Notes: generated by a model not told the origin, from the letters alone. Positions 39,018-51,995 are shown, counted from the stretch's first letter. The stretch is 64,000 nt of DNA from Tretioscincus oriximinensis (GCA_022410635.1 JAJVDF010000363.1:423980-487979); one strand, 5' to 3'. Made by a program: numbers and translations.

Positions 39018-41080
39018 AAGGAATCGCAGAAGAACGGGGAAGGCTATAAATTCACCTAGAAATTTAACTATTATGAATACAATAATGATGATAATGAAAT
39101 ATTTTCAAATTTAAGGTAGTGCGATGAATTTCTCACTGCAGGGGATAAGGTGGGAAGGTCTTCATAATTGTGTCACGTTATTTGTTTTCGTTTGTTTGTT
39201 TTGTCTATTTATTTTGTTATATGAGTTATCGTATGGTATTTGTTTCTTTTTTTGTATGTCTTTATGTATGCATATTTAAAAAAATAATTATTGTGTTTGG
39301 TTGCAGCCTTAGCCTATGCCTTCATGCTACCTAAACTCTGGTGACTGTCATTTNAGGTTGATCCATTTTTATGAGGCCCAATTTTAAGTAATTTTCTCAA
39401 CTTTGTTAAACAGGTCAATATCTATATGATAAGGCTATAAAGAGACATATAAAGAGAAAATCATTGTTTTCCTAGCAAGTACACTCCACCTGAACAATAC
39501 ATATTAGATTATCTTAAATAAACTTTTTTTTACCCTATTGACCCTTGTGGGCATACCACGGAGAACTGTAAATACATTTTGCAAGGTACATTATGAGTAA
39601 CACGCACACACACACACATAGTTACAGATAAATAAGAGCTGAATTAGAGGAACAAGTAACTACCTGTTGGAAGCAGTTTCCTTGTCTCTTAACCTGCACC
39701 ACCCTCCCATTCCAGCTCAGACATGTTGCTTCCAGAAATATGTTTTCAAAGCTCAAACTCTGATTTACAGACTTTTTAAAATGCTACTTAAAGCATCTAA
39801 CGATAAGCCCTTCGGATATCTGAGATCACAGAGACCTACATTGGTAAGTGTAAGATCCAAAACACGCCCTTCTTTCAAAATGGAATACATGAATGAGGGA
39901 GATAAAATGGAGGGAAACTGAAGTGCCGCTCATTGACAAAAAGGAAGGATATAAATGCTACAAATTAAATGAATGAATGTCCTACAGACATGATGCTAAG
40001 TTTCTATTTATATTAAGTATTTTAGGCCATTTTTCTAGAAAACTCTCTCAGGATGGCAAATACGAATACATCATTTTATATTATAATATAATTTTATATG
40101 TATAATTACTAGATTTTTTTTATAAATTCACATTTTTGAATGAAATATTTGAAACATGCATGGTGGNTTTTTTTAATGTTTTGATGAAATATCAATTATA
40201 ACATCCACCTCTCATGTCATCTTGGTGCTTTTATGCAAGATATGAGCATATCAACAAATATTATTTGCTGTTTCTTATGATTTCACTGTACATAAAACTG
40301 TCCTCATCTAATTTAGCCTCAATAACCAGTTTTATCACTGGGAAAGGAACAGCTTCACATGCTATATAGGATGCAGATGGTATGCCTCTAGGGTCAGAAA
40401 AATCTTTATGGCAGCTCTTCAAGAATAGCATGCTGCTGAACATCCTCTTTCCCCCAGAAAATTCCCAGTTTTCAAAACTTTCAGCACTGAGGACTTGCTT
40501 AGCCTTCAGAAGCAGCTGATGTGACTGGACTGTCATTGGTGTTCGGTATGCAAACAGACTTTAGACCATGCTAAAGCTGGTTTGGTCCAGCACAGGCTGG
40601 ACCATGTAGCATTTGATAGAATGGATATAGCCCAAGCCACATGAAAGTGGCCTTTATTTTATTTCTCTTCTGATTTTATTCCTCATTTTAAAATCTTGAC
40701 TTGCATATCAGTGCATCAGGAGCTCCAATGCCCCAGAGCCACACTGTTTTCCTATTCTACCACCTACCCTTTTCCACACCCACTCTCACTCTCTCTTTAA
40801 TATATTCCTATATTAAAGAGTGCTGGTGTGCTATAATATGCTGTCAAATTCCCCCCTCCCATCCCTGAGGGTACTTCATGCCAATGAAATACCTGGATTT
40901 ACAAGCCAGACTTGTGCCAAACCAGATTTTCCCCATGGTGCTGCTGGCAGATTATTAATCATTCTGGAAGACCTGAACTGTGAAATACTCAGGGTACATC
41001 CAGGTGGCTGCGTTCCATAGTTGAATTGCTTTATATAATTCTATAAAAGACTTACANCATTATTGCTGATCATTTACAAG

Positions 41081-41340
41081 AAGAGGAAGAAGAAGAGGAA
41101 GAGGAAGAGGAAGAAGAACTGAGTTTTTATACCCTGCTTTTCTCACCCAAAGGGACTCAAAGTCGCTTACAAAGTTATTTTTCGCAATCTGTGCAATTTC
41201 GTGCAATTCTTGCTTTCAAATAGCTGGGTTGGCTGGGCTAGTAGAAGGCGCTCATCCCTCTCCACATGCGACACAGGACCTTGAAACCCAATCTCTCAGA
41301 TTAGAGACCAGCACTTAACCGACTGAGCTATTCGTGCTTG
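41081..41340 (-). mobile_element. tRNA-derived SINE (Sauria-SINE type)
   Basis: On the minus strand: tRNA-like head GAATAGCTCAGTCGGTTAAG with B-box-like GGGTTTCAAGGTCC, body GGAGAGGGATGAGCGCC and CCAACCCAGCTATTTG, and tail GTAAGCGACTTTGAGTCCC, GGTATAAAAACTC. A long TTC/TCC repeat closes it. This is the clearest head in the window. Confidence 0.88.
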
Positions 41341-42350
41341 CAATAGCCTTTCCTCCACATGAATTTGCCTGCATTTCCCAGGAAATCCTGCTATAAATCC
41401 TACCTTGCAATGGGTTATTCTGTATTTATTCTTTCATTGGTTGCCAGCTGGGGGAATTCAAGGGGAAAAGCCCTAACTATTAAACTTGCCCAGGTTTTGT
41501 GAAGACTCAAATAGATTTTTCTTCTTTCTCTAGTATGAATTTGACTGTAAAAGCCAAGCTCATCACCCTCCTAACATTTGCTCTCACTGAAGGGCAAGGC
41601 TGAAGGTCTGAAAGACAGTGTGCCATCATGATTCAAAGACAGAAGATTGTGCTGCAAAAGCTATGTAAAAATGCTAGCAAGAATATGCATAATGATAATG
41701 ATGACCCTCTCTAGCCACTACCACTGCTGGATTCTTGCAAATATGTGAGGCAAGTCCCCCATAATTATGCTCTTATATTGCGGCTCCATTCACTGTATGC
41801 AATTGACCAAATTTACCTGAGAAAGTGTGGAAGTACAGAAGATACATTTTGTGTGCATGTTTTTTTAAACTTCAGTTTCATTTTATGTTAGAAAAATAAT
41901 CTTTCTGAAATTTCAGAACTCTGGGTCATTACTATTCAAGGATTATGAATCACTGTGTTTCTGCATAATCATGTGAAAAAGAAGCTTATAATTTTAAACA
42001 AAAACTAAGAGTCCAAATACAATGACATTGACAAGGAAATTACTGTGTAGTTAGCAATAGATTTGTTTGTTTATACCAACTGTCTTGACAGTTATCAAAA
42101 CTTATCTTGTCAACAAATGGAAATACAAATATCCTTGTATGTATTGTGGATATATTAAGACTGGTTTAACACCAATACATATTGAGGCCAATAACTGCTT
42201 CGCATGTAAAACACAAACATAAGCCTGTGATATTAACCTTCAGTCTATTACAAGCTTTGAAGTTTTCTTTGCTATCAGATATATACCAGCCCAGAAAGCA
42301 AATGGTACAAGTTGCAACCCCTCTATTTCCCAAACATCAACTCAACATAC

Positions 42351-42980
42351 CTTTATTGGCTGGCTGCTATTTCCAGCCTTGTTTGAGGTGCTGGATGAAG
42401 GGAATACACTTCGTAGTAGCCTCTGCTTCAGGCTGTTTTCTCTTGATTTGGAGCCAGGACTTCCTTCCCCAGGGGGCCTTGAACTAACTTGGCTCCCTTG
42501 GCAAGGCTGAGAATAACGCTCTTCTGAGCTTCTTCTGCTGGTATTGTCATTGTTCACTGCAGGGATTGGGATATATTGCTGGTGTTGAAAACCTGGTGAG
42601 AGTGGAATAAAGCGACTGCTTGCACCCTGAAACTCAGAGGGGCCAAGGGACTGCGCTTTCACTACAAGGCCATTTGTGTGAACTTGACCATCTATAAGGG
42701 GTTTATAATCCGGCCATAATGTCTGTCGGCGAGATGTCTTGGTTCCACCATTGCAATTGAGGTAGTTTCCATATTTGTCTGCCCCATCTGGTTCNGTAGA
42801 CTGTAGGTACATATCATTGGGCCCCTCTTCTCCCAGAAGACCTAAGGATTGGGCTCTTCTTCTGTTTGTGGGGCTCTTTCCCCTAAGTGTGTTGGAGCTG
42901 ATGAGGGAGAGCTTCTGAATGTCATTGAGTATCCCAGAGATATATCCTTCCACTTCAAACGTGCTGGCTCTCACAACAGT
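42351..42980 (-). CDS. PAK6: PAK6 coding exon 2 (regulatory linker)
   Basis: A 630-bp phase-0 exon encoding residues 69-278. It begins TVVRASTFEVEGYISGILND, then IQKLSLISSNTLRGKSPTNR and RRAQSLGLLGEEG, blocks well conserved with human PAK6. KAQSLGPSEFQGAS occurs further on, and the exon ends SNKAGNSSQPIK. The remainder is a Ser/Pro/Asn-rich linker, likely disordered and a target for phosphorylation. The N at 42795 falls in an ACN codon, so Thr regardless. Acceptor ctttttgtcaag and donor gtatgt are canonical. Confidence 0.96.
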
Positions 42981-45519
42981 CTTGACAAAAAGAAAGAAAG
43001 AGTCTTAGGACCACAGCTTGTTCAAACAGTAATTAATCTTGTTGCAAACAGTTGTTGANATCTGTATGTATTTTAGCTTAGGCTGCATCTGCACAGCAGA
43101 TTCCTACCTCTATGGTAGTGACATCATAGCAACTCCGCCACACTTGACCGTGATCAGCTTGCAGCATAGCTCCATTGCTCCGGTACCCATTAGCATCACT
43201 ATAAGCGGTGTGTCGTAGTTGGACTTCCATACCCACANCGGGATATCCCACGTGATGAGAGGAGCTAACAGCCAATTGGGCCAGCTCGAATGTTGTGGAT
43301 ACTGCTGCAATCCTCTCATAGTTCGCAGAGGCAGCACTGCAGATCATCTGAGGTATGTGCAGGTGGNCTCACAATTGCTTAAAATCCATGATACCACTAA
43401 ATGCAGAGCATAGCAGCTTGTGCAGATGCAACCTTACACTTAATAATTGGACAGGACCAGACTGCACTAAGCTTTGAAGCTGAAAATAGAATCACTTTTT
43501 CAACAAGACTGGATAACCTTAAGGTTGAGAAAAGTAAAAAAAATCTGCCTCATGTGAAAACTCTGAGGCACTCTCTGACCATTTTTTAGATCGTGNATTT
43601 TTTAAAAAGCAGAAGCAGAAGTCTAGTTATTCAACCTTGAGATGAGTTTATCTAAATCTGTTCGGGGGAAATTTGGGAGTTTAGCCCTCAGTAAGTCACA
43701 TGAAACACAATCAATCAATCTGGTTGCTGTCCCTTGCTGTGTGATACATCAAAATTCTGCANGGAAAATAATCTGCTATACTAAATCCATGATAATGTTA
43801 ACTTTACATTCCAGCAGGTTAACAGACAAAGTCATCCACAGTGTGAAAATATCTCCATCCTGAGCTAAATCATACCTGGCTGTGTAAAAACAATGTTGAT
43901 TCTAGAAAATAGTTTCCATATTTCCTGTCTCTCCTCCCATAGCTTATCTGTCTCACAGCTTAGCCAACTAATTTACTTAGGAAAGGAAAGCTTAAGAATC
44001 TATTTACTAAAATCATGTATTTCTCCATAAGGAAGCTTGGTAAGATGGATCCCTCTGGCACTATTCCCAACCAGTACAGAAAATTACACTCTTTCTTTGC
44101 ATTGAGATGAGAATAATTTCCAGCTGCTGGCATCACTGTAGTACCTCCCATGAAAGGTGGGGTGATGTAGCCACATCAATGAAAACAGAGATGGATCCTA
44201 AATAAGGTTCTGTGCAATTGAACTAGATGCATTATTGACACATGTGCTCATGATTTTCCATTGATACACCAAAAATAGTGTGTGGGCTACACACAAACAT
44301 GGAGGGAAGGCCTAATTACTTCATACAACTGCCAGGGAGATTGTCAAGTGAAGCTCCAGTTGTACTAATCACAGTCCTCTGGAATGGAGTAAACTTCAAG
44401 GTAAAAGGCACTTGGCAAAAGAAATTTGAAGCTGAAACCACCAATATGTCTTACAACATTGNGTTTCATACAGAATGCCTCAGTTAAACCATGCTTCCAG
44501 TGCACGGCCACAGATAAGTGCATATTCATTTACTCCTGATCCCANGGTGGCACTGCCATCCTCAAGGTGTGGGAAGAATATCAGAGGAGCAAGGTCCACA
44601 TTGTTTGACACTTTAACTTGCTGTGTTTATCCACACTCAACAAATTCACTGAAAGGCACTAGAAGTTGCAGATGTGTGGTTGTGGAATGCTGACTCTAGA
44701 AATGTGGGTTAGTGAGCTGGACTTACCCGGATTAAGTAATTAGCATTACTGTGCAATAACTGCAGAAAGAATCTTATACATAACAGCATTATGGGTATTT
44801 CCTTAACTATTTGTGATATCCCAGATTAGGGTGAGATGCTGTGGGATGGATTGGTGCTGAGGTGTGAGAGAGCTATCCATATTGGATAGAGCTGTCCACT
44901 CAGTTTCACCCAGTCTCTTCCCAAGTGGCACNNCGAAAGCTAAGCCTAGCTTCCAAGNCCAGGCATAAAAAGTTTCAACTTCGGCATTTCTGACAGGTCC
45001 TTTCCCACATGCACCAAATTGCAGCTTCCTTATGCAGAACCAAAAAACCCTCCTTCNTTTTGTTTCAGAATAAACACTTTCCACCTCTACCACCACTACC
45101 CACCACCCACACCCAAACTTTTATGGTCCAAACTACAAAAGCTGTCTGATNGTCAACCTTTTTAAATTCATGCTTGGGCCGAAATAGAGAACCGACAGAT
45201 TGTTTTGGAGAGCAGGGCCTATTCTGCTCCACACTAGCAGGCAGAGAAAAGATGCCAAGATGTTTTCATATTCTGGGGAAAAGGTATGTGTGCAAATGGC
45301 CAAGATAAAGTACATTAGGGTGACAGAGCCATTTCTCAAGATGCATCAGCCTTCCATTGCCAGCAGTTATTTTTTACTGTGTGGTTTTATAATGTAGGAA
45401 GGAAGAGACATTTTGACAGATTAACATGAACAAAACTGCTGTTAGAAATCTTTTACACAAAAGATGACAATACTTCAAAGGAAAGTTCTCTAAGGTAATA
45501 ATATTTATTGCCATCATAC
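42981..45519. other. PAK6 intron between coding exons 1 and 2
   Basis: A 2.5-kb intron. Its 43080-43380 part is relatively CpG-rich (CTCCGCCACACTTGACCGTG, CACGTGATGAG) and may be an old DNA element, but no matching ends were found. Ns are dense at 44932-45151. Confidence 0.5.
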
Positions 45520-45728
45520 CTTCATAGGCTGTAGTTGCACCCGAGTGATTCTTGAAGGATCGACAACAGGTTTGGGCCTTTTCAGAGTATCCAGGATGTT
45601 CTGCCATTGTGGAGGCAGACCAATAAATTTTCCTTCTTTTGGATCAAATGACGTGTGTACCCGATGCTCAAAGTTCTGTGGAGCTGAGATCTCAGGACGT
45701 TTCTTCTTCTTCTTGCGGAACATTGTGN
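45520..45728 (-). CDS. PAK6: PAK6 coding exon 1 (start codon, CRIB domain); gene overview
   Basis: PAK6 is a group II p21-activated Ser/Thr kinase that binds Cdc42-type GTPases and, in mammals, also the androgen receptor. The coding sequence spans eight minus-strand exons, giving 669 residues (human 681). In this exon five 5' UTR bases (45724-45728) follow an acceptor (cttatacag), so a 5' non-coding exon exists upstream. The ATG at 45721-45723 opens [20 protein letters not shown], with a basic cluster and the CRIB motif (ISAP..F.HRVH, residues 12-23). [10 protein letters not shown] follows, then [10 protein letters not shown] (residues 49-58), the pseudosubstrate-like segment of group II PAKs. 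The exon ends ..VQLQPMK at a gtatga donor, phase 0. Identity to human PAK6 is very high here. Confidence 0.97.
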
Positions 45729-45887
45729 CTGTATAAGAAAGACAAACAGTTATAGATGATTATGGTCTATAGTTTGCAATTGTGCTGAATGATGGAAGAA
45801 ATTCTATAAAAACTAATTATTTTCCCTTTATTACAAGGAGCTAATAGTTGTAAGAAGCGATACTGGTTGTTTCTCCATTTAGGCCCT

Positions 45888-46318
45888 GTCCCCACTGAGC
45901 CTTATTCTGGGTTTTATCTCGGTACAGAGCTTGGTCATTCACATGCTAGTGCAGGCTGTGTCAGGCCCCATTNGGGGCCTGCCATAGCCTACACTACCAT
46001 GTAGAAGAAGAAGAAGAACTTGGTTCTTATATCCCGCTTTTCTCACCTTTCAAAGGGACTCAAAGCGGCTTACAAGGATATATTTTCCCAGAAGGCTCAC
46101 ATTATATCTTCCCCACCAGGCTAGGGGGGTTCCCATATATACATGTAGTCAGCCTTTTAACAGCTGGGTTGGCTAGAGCTACAGGCTAGTGGAAGGTGCT
46201 CACCCCACCCCACGTCCCACACAGGGCTTCGAAACCCCATCTCCCAGGCAAGAAACGAATTCCTAAGCNACTGAGTTATCAGTGCCCAGAAGAAGGCTCA
46301 GTGGGGACAGGACCTTAA
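45888..46318. mobile_element. MITE split by a nested SINE
   Basis: The left end is TAGGCCCTGTCCCCACTGAG, with TTATTCTGGGTTTTATC just inside. The right end is GGCTCAGTGGGGACAGGACC. These are clear inverted repeats shared with 14067-14175. A SINE occupies 46002-46287, leaving about 145 bp of element, the same size class as the 14067 copy. An internal palindrome (GGCCCCATTNGGGGCC) lies near 45965. Confidence 0.75.
46002..46287 (-). mobile_element. tRNA-derived SINE (Sauria-SINE type), nested
   Basis: On the minus strand: head GCACTGATAACTCAGT, B-box-like GGGGTTTCGAAGCCC, body GGGGTGGGGTGAGCACC, then CTTGTAAGCCGCTTTGAGTC and GCGGGATATAAGAACC, and a TTCTTCTTCTTC tail. It is close in sequence to 52562-52875. 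Confidence 0.88.
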
Positions 46319-47417
46319 TGTTCCAAAGTACAAGTGCAGACAGCAAGAAATATGCATCCACCAAAGAGTATATCACCACCTGAGCTACCTAGGACCAAAG
46401 AGTTGAAATCACACTTTTCTAATAAATGCTTCACCCACCCTTTGTAGAGCATTAAAATATAATTGAACTATGGGGGCTTCCATTCCAAGGAATGTTCCAC
46501 TGCAGCTATGGAGACATAGCCTACATCACAGCCTAAGTGTAGATCATTTCAACAGGGCTTTTAATCCTTTGTTTTTTAAATAGAGTATAAAAACTATCTA
46601 CAAAACTTCAATAATAGGCAAAGTTCAGATCTTTTCAACAGTTTTTCCCCCCAAAGGCTTGTGGGGAAAATAAATCTTTTGAACGATACCTTTCTTTCAA
46701 AGATTAGNCAGCAAGCAGGTTTACATAGATAATCTCCACCCCCATTGCCATAACTGAAGTGGAAAANATTTTATGTGACTTTTCCTCCTAATTATTATGG
46801 GGGGAGGGTATGTGTAATACATAAGATACAGGATAGTTGGAATACTTTGTATTTCCTGCTCCTAGCTAACCTAACTCTAACCATAACCCTAAACCTGGGG
46901 GTGTGGTAATANGATTTCAGGATGATTGGGGAACAGTTAATTGATTAACAATGCAGAAACTCTATCCCTGCTAATTGCTTGTCAAAGTGCAAAAACGTCC
47001 TTACCATTGAAAATTTTCACTTAATTTCAGGGTTCATNCCCCCACCACATTATCAGCATAACGTACTTCTCATGGTGCTGTCATCTAATTGCCATAATGT
47101 NGTTTGCAGGCACTATCCACATCAATTCCTTTTAACCAAACTGTCAGCCTATCCTTCTCTTTGGTTTACTGCAGATATTGGTTATATCCAGACAGCAGCC
47201 CTAACATGCAAAATGAAGTGATAGTCCACACTNAACTTAACCCAGAATATACTTGTTGTCCACACAAGTAGTCAATATCTGTAGGATTANGAGGAAAATA
47301 CAGGAATTCACTTGCTTGCCTCCAATGATCACCTCATACACAACTGAAAATTTTAATTTCTGGAAGTAGCAAGTGCTGCAATTTCCACATGCATGGATGC
47401 CATTTTCAGATGCCACA

Positions 47418-47640
47418 AACTGCAAGGGAGTAGATTTAGATCAGATATGAGAAAAAACTTTCTAATAGTCAGGGTGATAAACCAGTGGCCACATGAGGTG
47501 GTGAGTTCGCCTTCACTGGAAGTCTTCAAACAAAGACTGGACAGTCATCTCTCTGGGATGGTTTAATGAGTCCTGCATTGAGCAGGCGGTTGGACCTAAT
47601 GGCCCTGGAGGTCTCTTCCAACTCTATGATTCCATGGTAT
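47418..47640 (+). mobile_element. CR1 LINE 3' end, second subfamily
   Basis: Reads AGATTTAGATCAGATATGAG, GAGGTGGTGAGTTCGCC, GGCCCTGGAGGTCTCTTCCA and ACTCTATGATTCCATGG, the CR1 3' end common to birds and reptiles. It differs from the GTTCTTAT-tailed subfamily. Confidence 0.85.
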
Positions 47641-48000
47641 GCGTACTGACTCCACAATGGTGCCTACTACTAGAAATATCCACANAGTTAAGTACCTATC
47701 ACTTTAGTGAGGAGAAGGGTTTGGAGAACTCATCAAGACAATAAACCCCTTTATCATCCCTGGTGTAGTGGGATTGCATGGGAAATATGTGTCAATCCCA
47801 TTAACGCCCTAGAATAAAACCAGTATAAACAGGACATATGGAAGCAGCCTTTCTCTAAAAAAAACAAAGTTCTGATAGCTGAAGTTTCTCTGAATTGTTT
47901 CAAGCCTGAATACAGCCNCAAGTTCCCAGACTCAAAAAGTCCCACATGTCTATGGATGCATGTTTGCCTCTTAAAGACTGGCAAACATTAGTACTTCGTA

Positions 48001-49090
48001 GCAAACACTAAATTTTGGTGGCTTTTCGCTCCCTTTAGCTGCAAACGCCCTAGGGTTAAAAATGAATGTGAAAGTGGGTTCGCTGTTCTATGTGCGCATT
48101 TGGTTACCAGTAAAACCAACTGTGGAGCTCTCTCACGTTCCTCAGTACACACCACTCGTTTCTGCTNCGGAGTTTTTTGTCAAAAGCCAATGCCGCTGCT
48201 GTTTCTCACCATTTGCATTAATTCTACTCNGCCACGAAATTCTCCATNGCGGCTCTCCTTTGTGTGGCTGCTCCCATTTCAGATTCATGCTAATCTGTGA
48301 TGTAATGGTTGCCCCAGCCAATGGTGAAAGGGGGCATTCCNGGGCTGNGTTGCTATGCACGTAATATTTTCTGCCAATTCCTCCTAACTCCCCTTTGAAG
48401 TAACATCTGNGCAAAGATCCTTTCNGGCAGTGCACCATTCCAACCTCAATCTCATTATTTTTATTTGTAGTCNGAACATACNGAGTCACTNTGCACAACA
48501 ACTCTGCCACCTGCACTTCTCTCCTAACCTCTGAGGATGCTATACTGGAACTCTGTTCCCATGAAACAGTAGCAGNTGCCACTATGACTTCCCTCCCTTC
48601 CTCCTTCTTTCAGGGAGGGAGGAGCTTCGGGCTGACAATGGGAAGGGAAGTGACCCAACTGGGGTGGGTCTTGAAGCCTCCTCTCCACCCCCTTCCTGAA
48701 GAGAGAAAAAGTTTCTTCTTAGCCTTTCTCTGCTCAGGGAGTAGCAGCTTCAAGACCCCAANGCCAGCTGGGTTGCTTCCCATCTTTCAGGCAGGGAGGG
48801 AGGGAGGAGGGGGAGGGGGAGGAGTCAACCAACAGCTGCAGATAGAGCAACTATGGACAGAGGGTGGAGGGAATGAATGGGATCCGATGTCACCACATGT
48901 TCTGGAACTGGAAATGGTCGAGGATTTGGCATTCACTTTGGATCGGCTTTGGAAATTTCCAAAGCACTTTCACATCTATTTTTATCCCTAGCGCGTATGC
49001 AGCCTTTAAGTCACTTTGACCCAACCTTCCGTGGAAGAATGAAATGGGGGACTGGGGACTGTTTCCTTTGCTATGAAGCTTAGGAAGGGG
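48001..49090. other. N-dense and GC-rich stretch of unknown nature
   Basis: The part at 48160-48770 carries about twelve isolated N bases, far above the window average. 48590-48860 is purine/pyrimidine-rich with GGGAGGGAGGGAGGAGG runs. Both strands have long but poor open frames interrupted by N. It looks like a collapsed repeat or highly variable segment rather than a gene. Confidence 0.4.
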
Positions 49091-50610
49091 CAATTCCACT
49101 CTGATGATATGCTAAACCAGCAAGCACTCTTGGTGCCACTCTTCTACACTGGCGGGACTTCCTTTAGACTGCACCAGCACCTGGCAGGGATGCTTATAGT
49201 AGAGCAGATAGTCCCTCATCTAATTCCACCTTGGGGGAGACTGTCAGGCTATCTGAGTTGGAAGCCTGCAGAAAAATCCTTTCCCACCTCACTGCATAAC
49301 TGTTCCTACTGCTCTGATATGAATATATAGCAGGTAAAGAGTGAGACAAGCTGCTTGGGGATGTATCAAGCAATCTGCAGTGCAACTGCTCCGTTCTACT
49401 TCCTTATTGCATCTTCAAACAAAAGCACGAAAATACCCATAGGTGCTGTTCCCACACATACTTTTAATTCATCTTCAGTCCTGAAGTAGAATTTTTTTTT
49501 CCTGGTGTAGTCCAATTCTGATGAACTGAAAATGGGTTAAAGGAATTAATCAGAGCAGCACCTAAGTTTCTTTCCATCATATTACCTTCCCTATATAATC
49601 TTCACCCAGGTTCATGAACAGGTAGTGTTGGAGATAGCGAAACATTAACATTATTTCTCATACTACAACAAACATTTGTTATATTGATTGGCTGACTAGG
49701 AAACAATCTCAAGCCAATGCAGTTTTGCTCATTTGGTTTTACATAAGCCTGGTTTGTGTGATACAGGGTTAAACATTACCAAAAGGAGAAACATGTATAC
49801 CTTCAGAAAATCACCCATCAACTGATAATGCCCCCACTTAGCGGAGGAACCTTATTCCCTAAGTCAAGGACCTACCAACATAAGAAAATGTAATGCTGCA
49901 GAAATATAATACCTCCTTTGAGGATTATTTGCACCGCATTCTAACTCCACATTTATTGTTCTATAAGCTACCTCTGTTATCTACATGCCAGGCAGGGTAG
50001 ACTATGATAGACCCCTATTCCAGGATACAGCCCAAAATAAAGCCAAGTACAGAAAGGGCCAGTTTTTCCCCCACAAAGCATTCTTCATTCTTAAACTTCA
50101 CCTATAGCTCTCTGGTGCCTGCTCACTATCACTGACTGTATGGATATTTTTGCTGCAAATTTGGGTCAGATTTAAAGTGTAAATTTCATAGGAATGATTT
50201 GTNCTCCAGCAGTCACAGGATTTCAGGCAATATTTGCATTACACATCACACTTTGGTGTCACGCTTACTAATAGGATAATATCTTATATTGTTCAAGAAG
50301 TCACAGCTAATATTGAATCTCCAAGCAAAAAATATACCAGACATGTTGAACAGCATTCTTTGTGTTGCTGTCCTATTTCCCAGAATCAACACATAACAGC
50401 TGGCTAGTTTAAAACAGACTCTCCNTGCCATGACAGATTTCAGAGGGTGGGTTCCATTTCTCAACAAACTACAGACAAGTGCCCAAATCCGAGATCTCTT
50501 TTGTTAACGGACAGATTTAGAGAATTGTCTGATTAGGGATGTTATGGAAAAGAACCAAAAGATGAACATGTGAGAGGTGAAAAGAATATGAAAATAAAAC
50601 TAAAAAACCT

Positions 50611-50799
50611 ACCAAGAGGGTCTTGTTGCACTTTAGATACAAACAAAGAATAGAATAGGTGGCATGAGCTTTTATAGACAAGTCGACTTCTTTAAACAGG
50701 TTTACAAAAGTTCATGCCACTCATCATATTTCTTGTCAGTCTCTAAAGTGCTCCAAGATCCCCTTGCTGGATTTTCTGGACCCAGACTAAAATGGCTAT
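50611..50799 (-). mobile_element. Hairpin retroposon-like repeat, copy 2 (diverged)
   Basis: On the minus strand the head reads TCAAAGAAATAGCCATTTTA. The left arm is AGCAAGGGGATCTTGGAGC and the right arm ends CAACAAGACCCTCTTGG, with GTCGACTTGTCTATAAAAGC in the stem. Arm sequences differ from the other copies yet still pair with one another. Confidence 0.65.
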
Positions 50800-51449
50800 T
50801 TCTTTGAAAAGAGCTAATGAGGTCACACTTAAACTTTAACTCAGCTTCAATATACTTTTAGAACAGAAAAAGACAGCTGCAAAGTGAATTTTCTTTCAGT
50901 ATTATCTGAACTAAAAAAGTTGTGTTTTCTGAGTTAGACAGGTCTAAAACAAAGCAGCTTGTCTCTTTACTGAGGTGATTTTTCATTCTGAAAGTGAACT
51001 AAAGTTGGGTTAAAAAACTAGGTGTGACCAGTCCTCCAATGGTTTGTGAAGATGACTGAACATTTAATTAGACTGTGCATTTCAGCTACGTTATATGACC
51101 AAGATGCTAGGAATGGGTATCATTATTGCCAACTNTGCCATGTGGACTTTTCAAACAACTGACTTCGAATAATTTTCAGGAGTTGTCTTAAAAGATCTAT
51201 TTCAAAAATAAGAATTTGAAGCTATTTCTGCACTNGACTTTGCAATTTCAGATCAGGGCTGAATGCCTTGGTCTGCNATAGGCAACATATATTCTGTAAT
51301 GGGATGAGGTGCTGCTGGTGCATAGTTGGGTTGCCTGGATTTCCATCTCAGATCTGAACATTGGCTTCAACATAGCACCCACACTTCAAAAACAAGGAAC
51401 CAACATTACAGGCCTTTGGGGTCTTTTCTAGGATAATATATCTAAGATG

Positions 51450-51792
51450 TCAATTTAAGAGAAATAGCCATGTTAGTCTAGTAGAAAGTCNAGCAAAGCA
51501 TCTAGTAGCACTTTGGGACTAACTAGAGAAAAGTGGGTGGCATAGGCTTTCGTAGACAAGTCTACTTCTTCAGATGCTGAGGGACTAATGTCAGGGTCAG
51601 GTATTTATAGAAAAATGTGTATCACCTTATCACATTTGCATATGCTTTGTCATCTCCCATACACAGTTTTCTATAAATACCTGACCCTGACATTAGTCCC
51701 TCAGCATCTGAAGAAGTAGACTTGTCTATGAAAGCTTATGCCGCCCNCTTTTCTCTAGTTAGTCTCAAAGTATTACTAGCTCCTTTGCTGGA
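51450..51792 (+). mobile_element. Hairpin retroposon-like repeat, copy 3 (longest)
   Basis: The head (TCAATTTAAGAGAAATAGCC) is followed by a left arm running to about 51621, a short loop, and a right arm to 51790. Inner arms GACTAATGTCAGGGTCAGG and CCTGACCCTGACATTAGTC extend the stem beyond that of the other copies. Flanking direct repeats are ATATCTAAGATG (51438-51449) and ATATCTAGGATG (51793-51804). Confidence 0.8.
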
Positions 51793-51879
51793 ATATCTAG
51801 GATGGCTAACACTTATATGCACAAGATACAAAACTGCCCTATTAAAACAATAGTAGCGGAAATTCAGTTAGGGGAAACT

Positions 51880-51995
51880 ATTTCTTCAGCCAAAGGCCAA
51901 GTTAAAAAGGTACATCTTCAGAGATTTTCTTGATGTATACTATGATGATTCTTGACAACCTCCTGTACCAGCTTCCAACTCCCNACTGAGAGTGA
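51880..51995 (-). mobile_element. L2-like LINE fragment
   Basis: The plus strand shows CAGCCAAAGGCCAAGTTAAA and GGTACATCTTCAGAGATTTT, the reverse of the LINE protein C-terminus seen at 21780-21835. It is short and degraded. Confidence 0.5.

Noticed and set aside
46861..46900. Telomere-like CTAACC / ACCCTAA run suggesting an interstitial telomeric repeat
   Set aside because: Only a few degenerate units (AACCTAACTCTAACCATAACC), no regular 6-bp array; chance or repeat-derived.
48062..48582. Long overlapping frames in the N-dense region
   Set aside because: They stay open only because codons with N cannot be read as stops; no motif.
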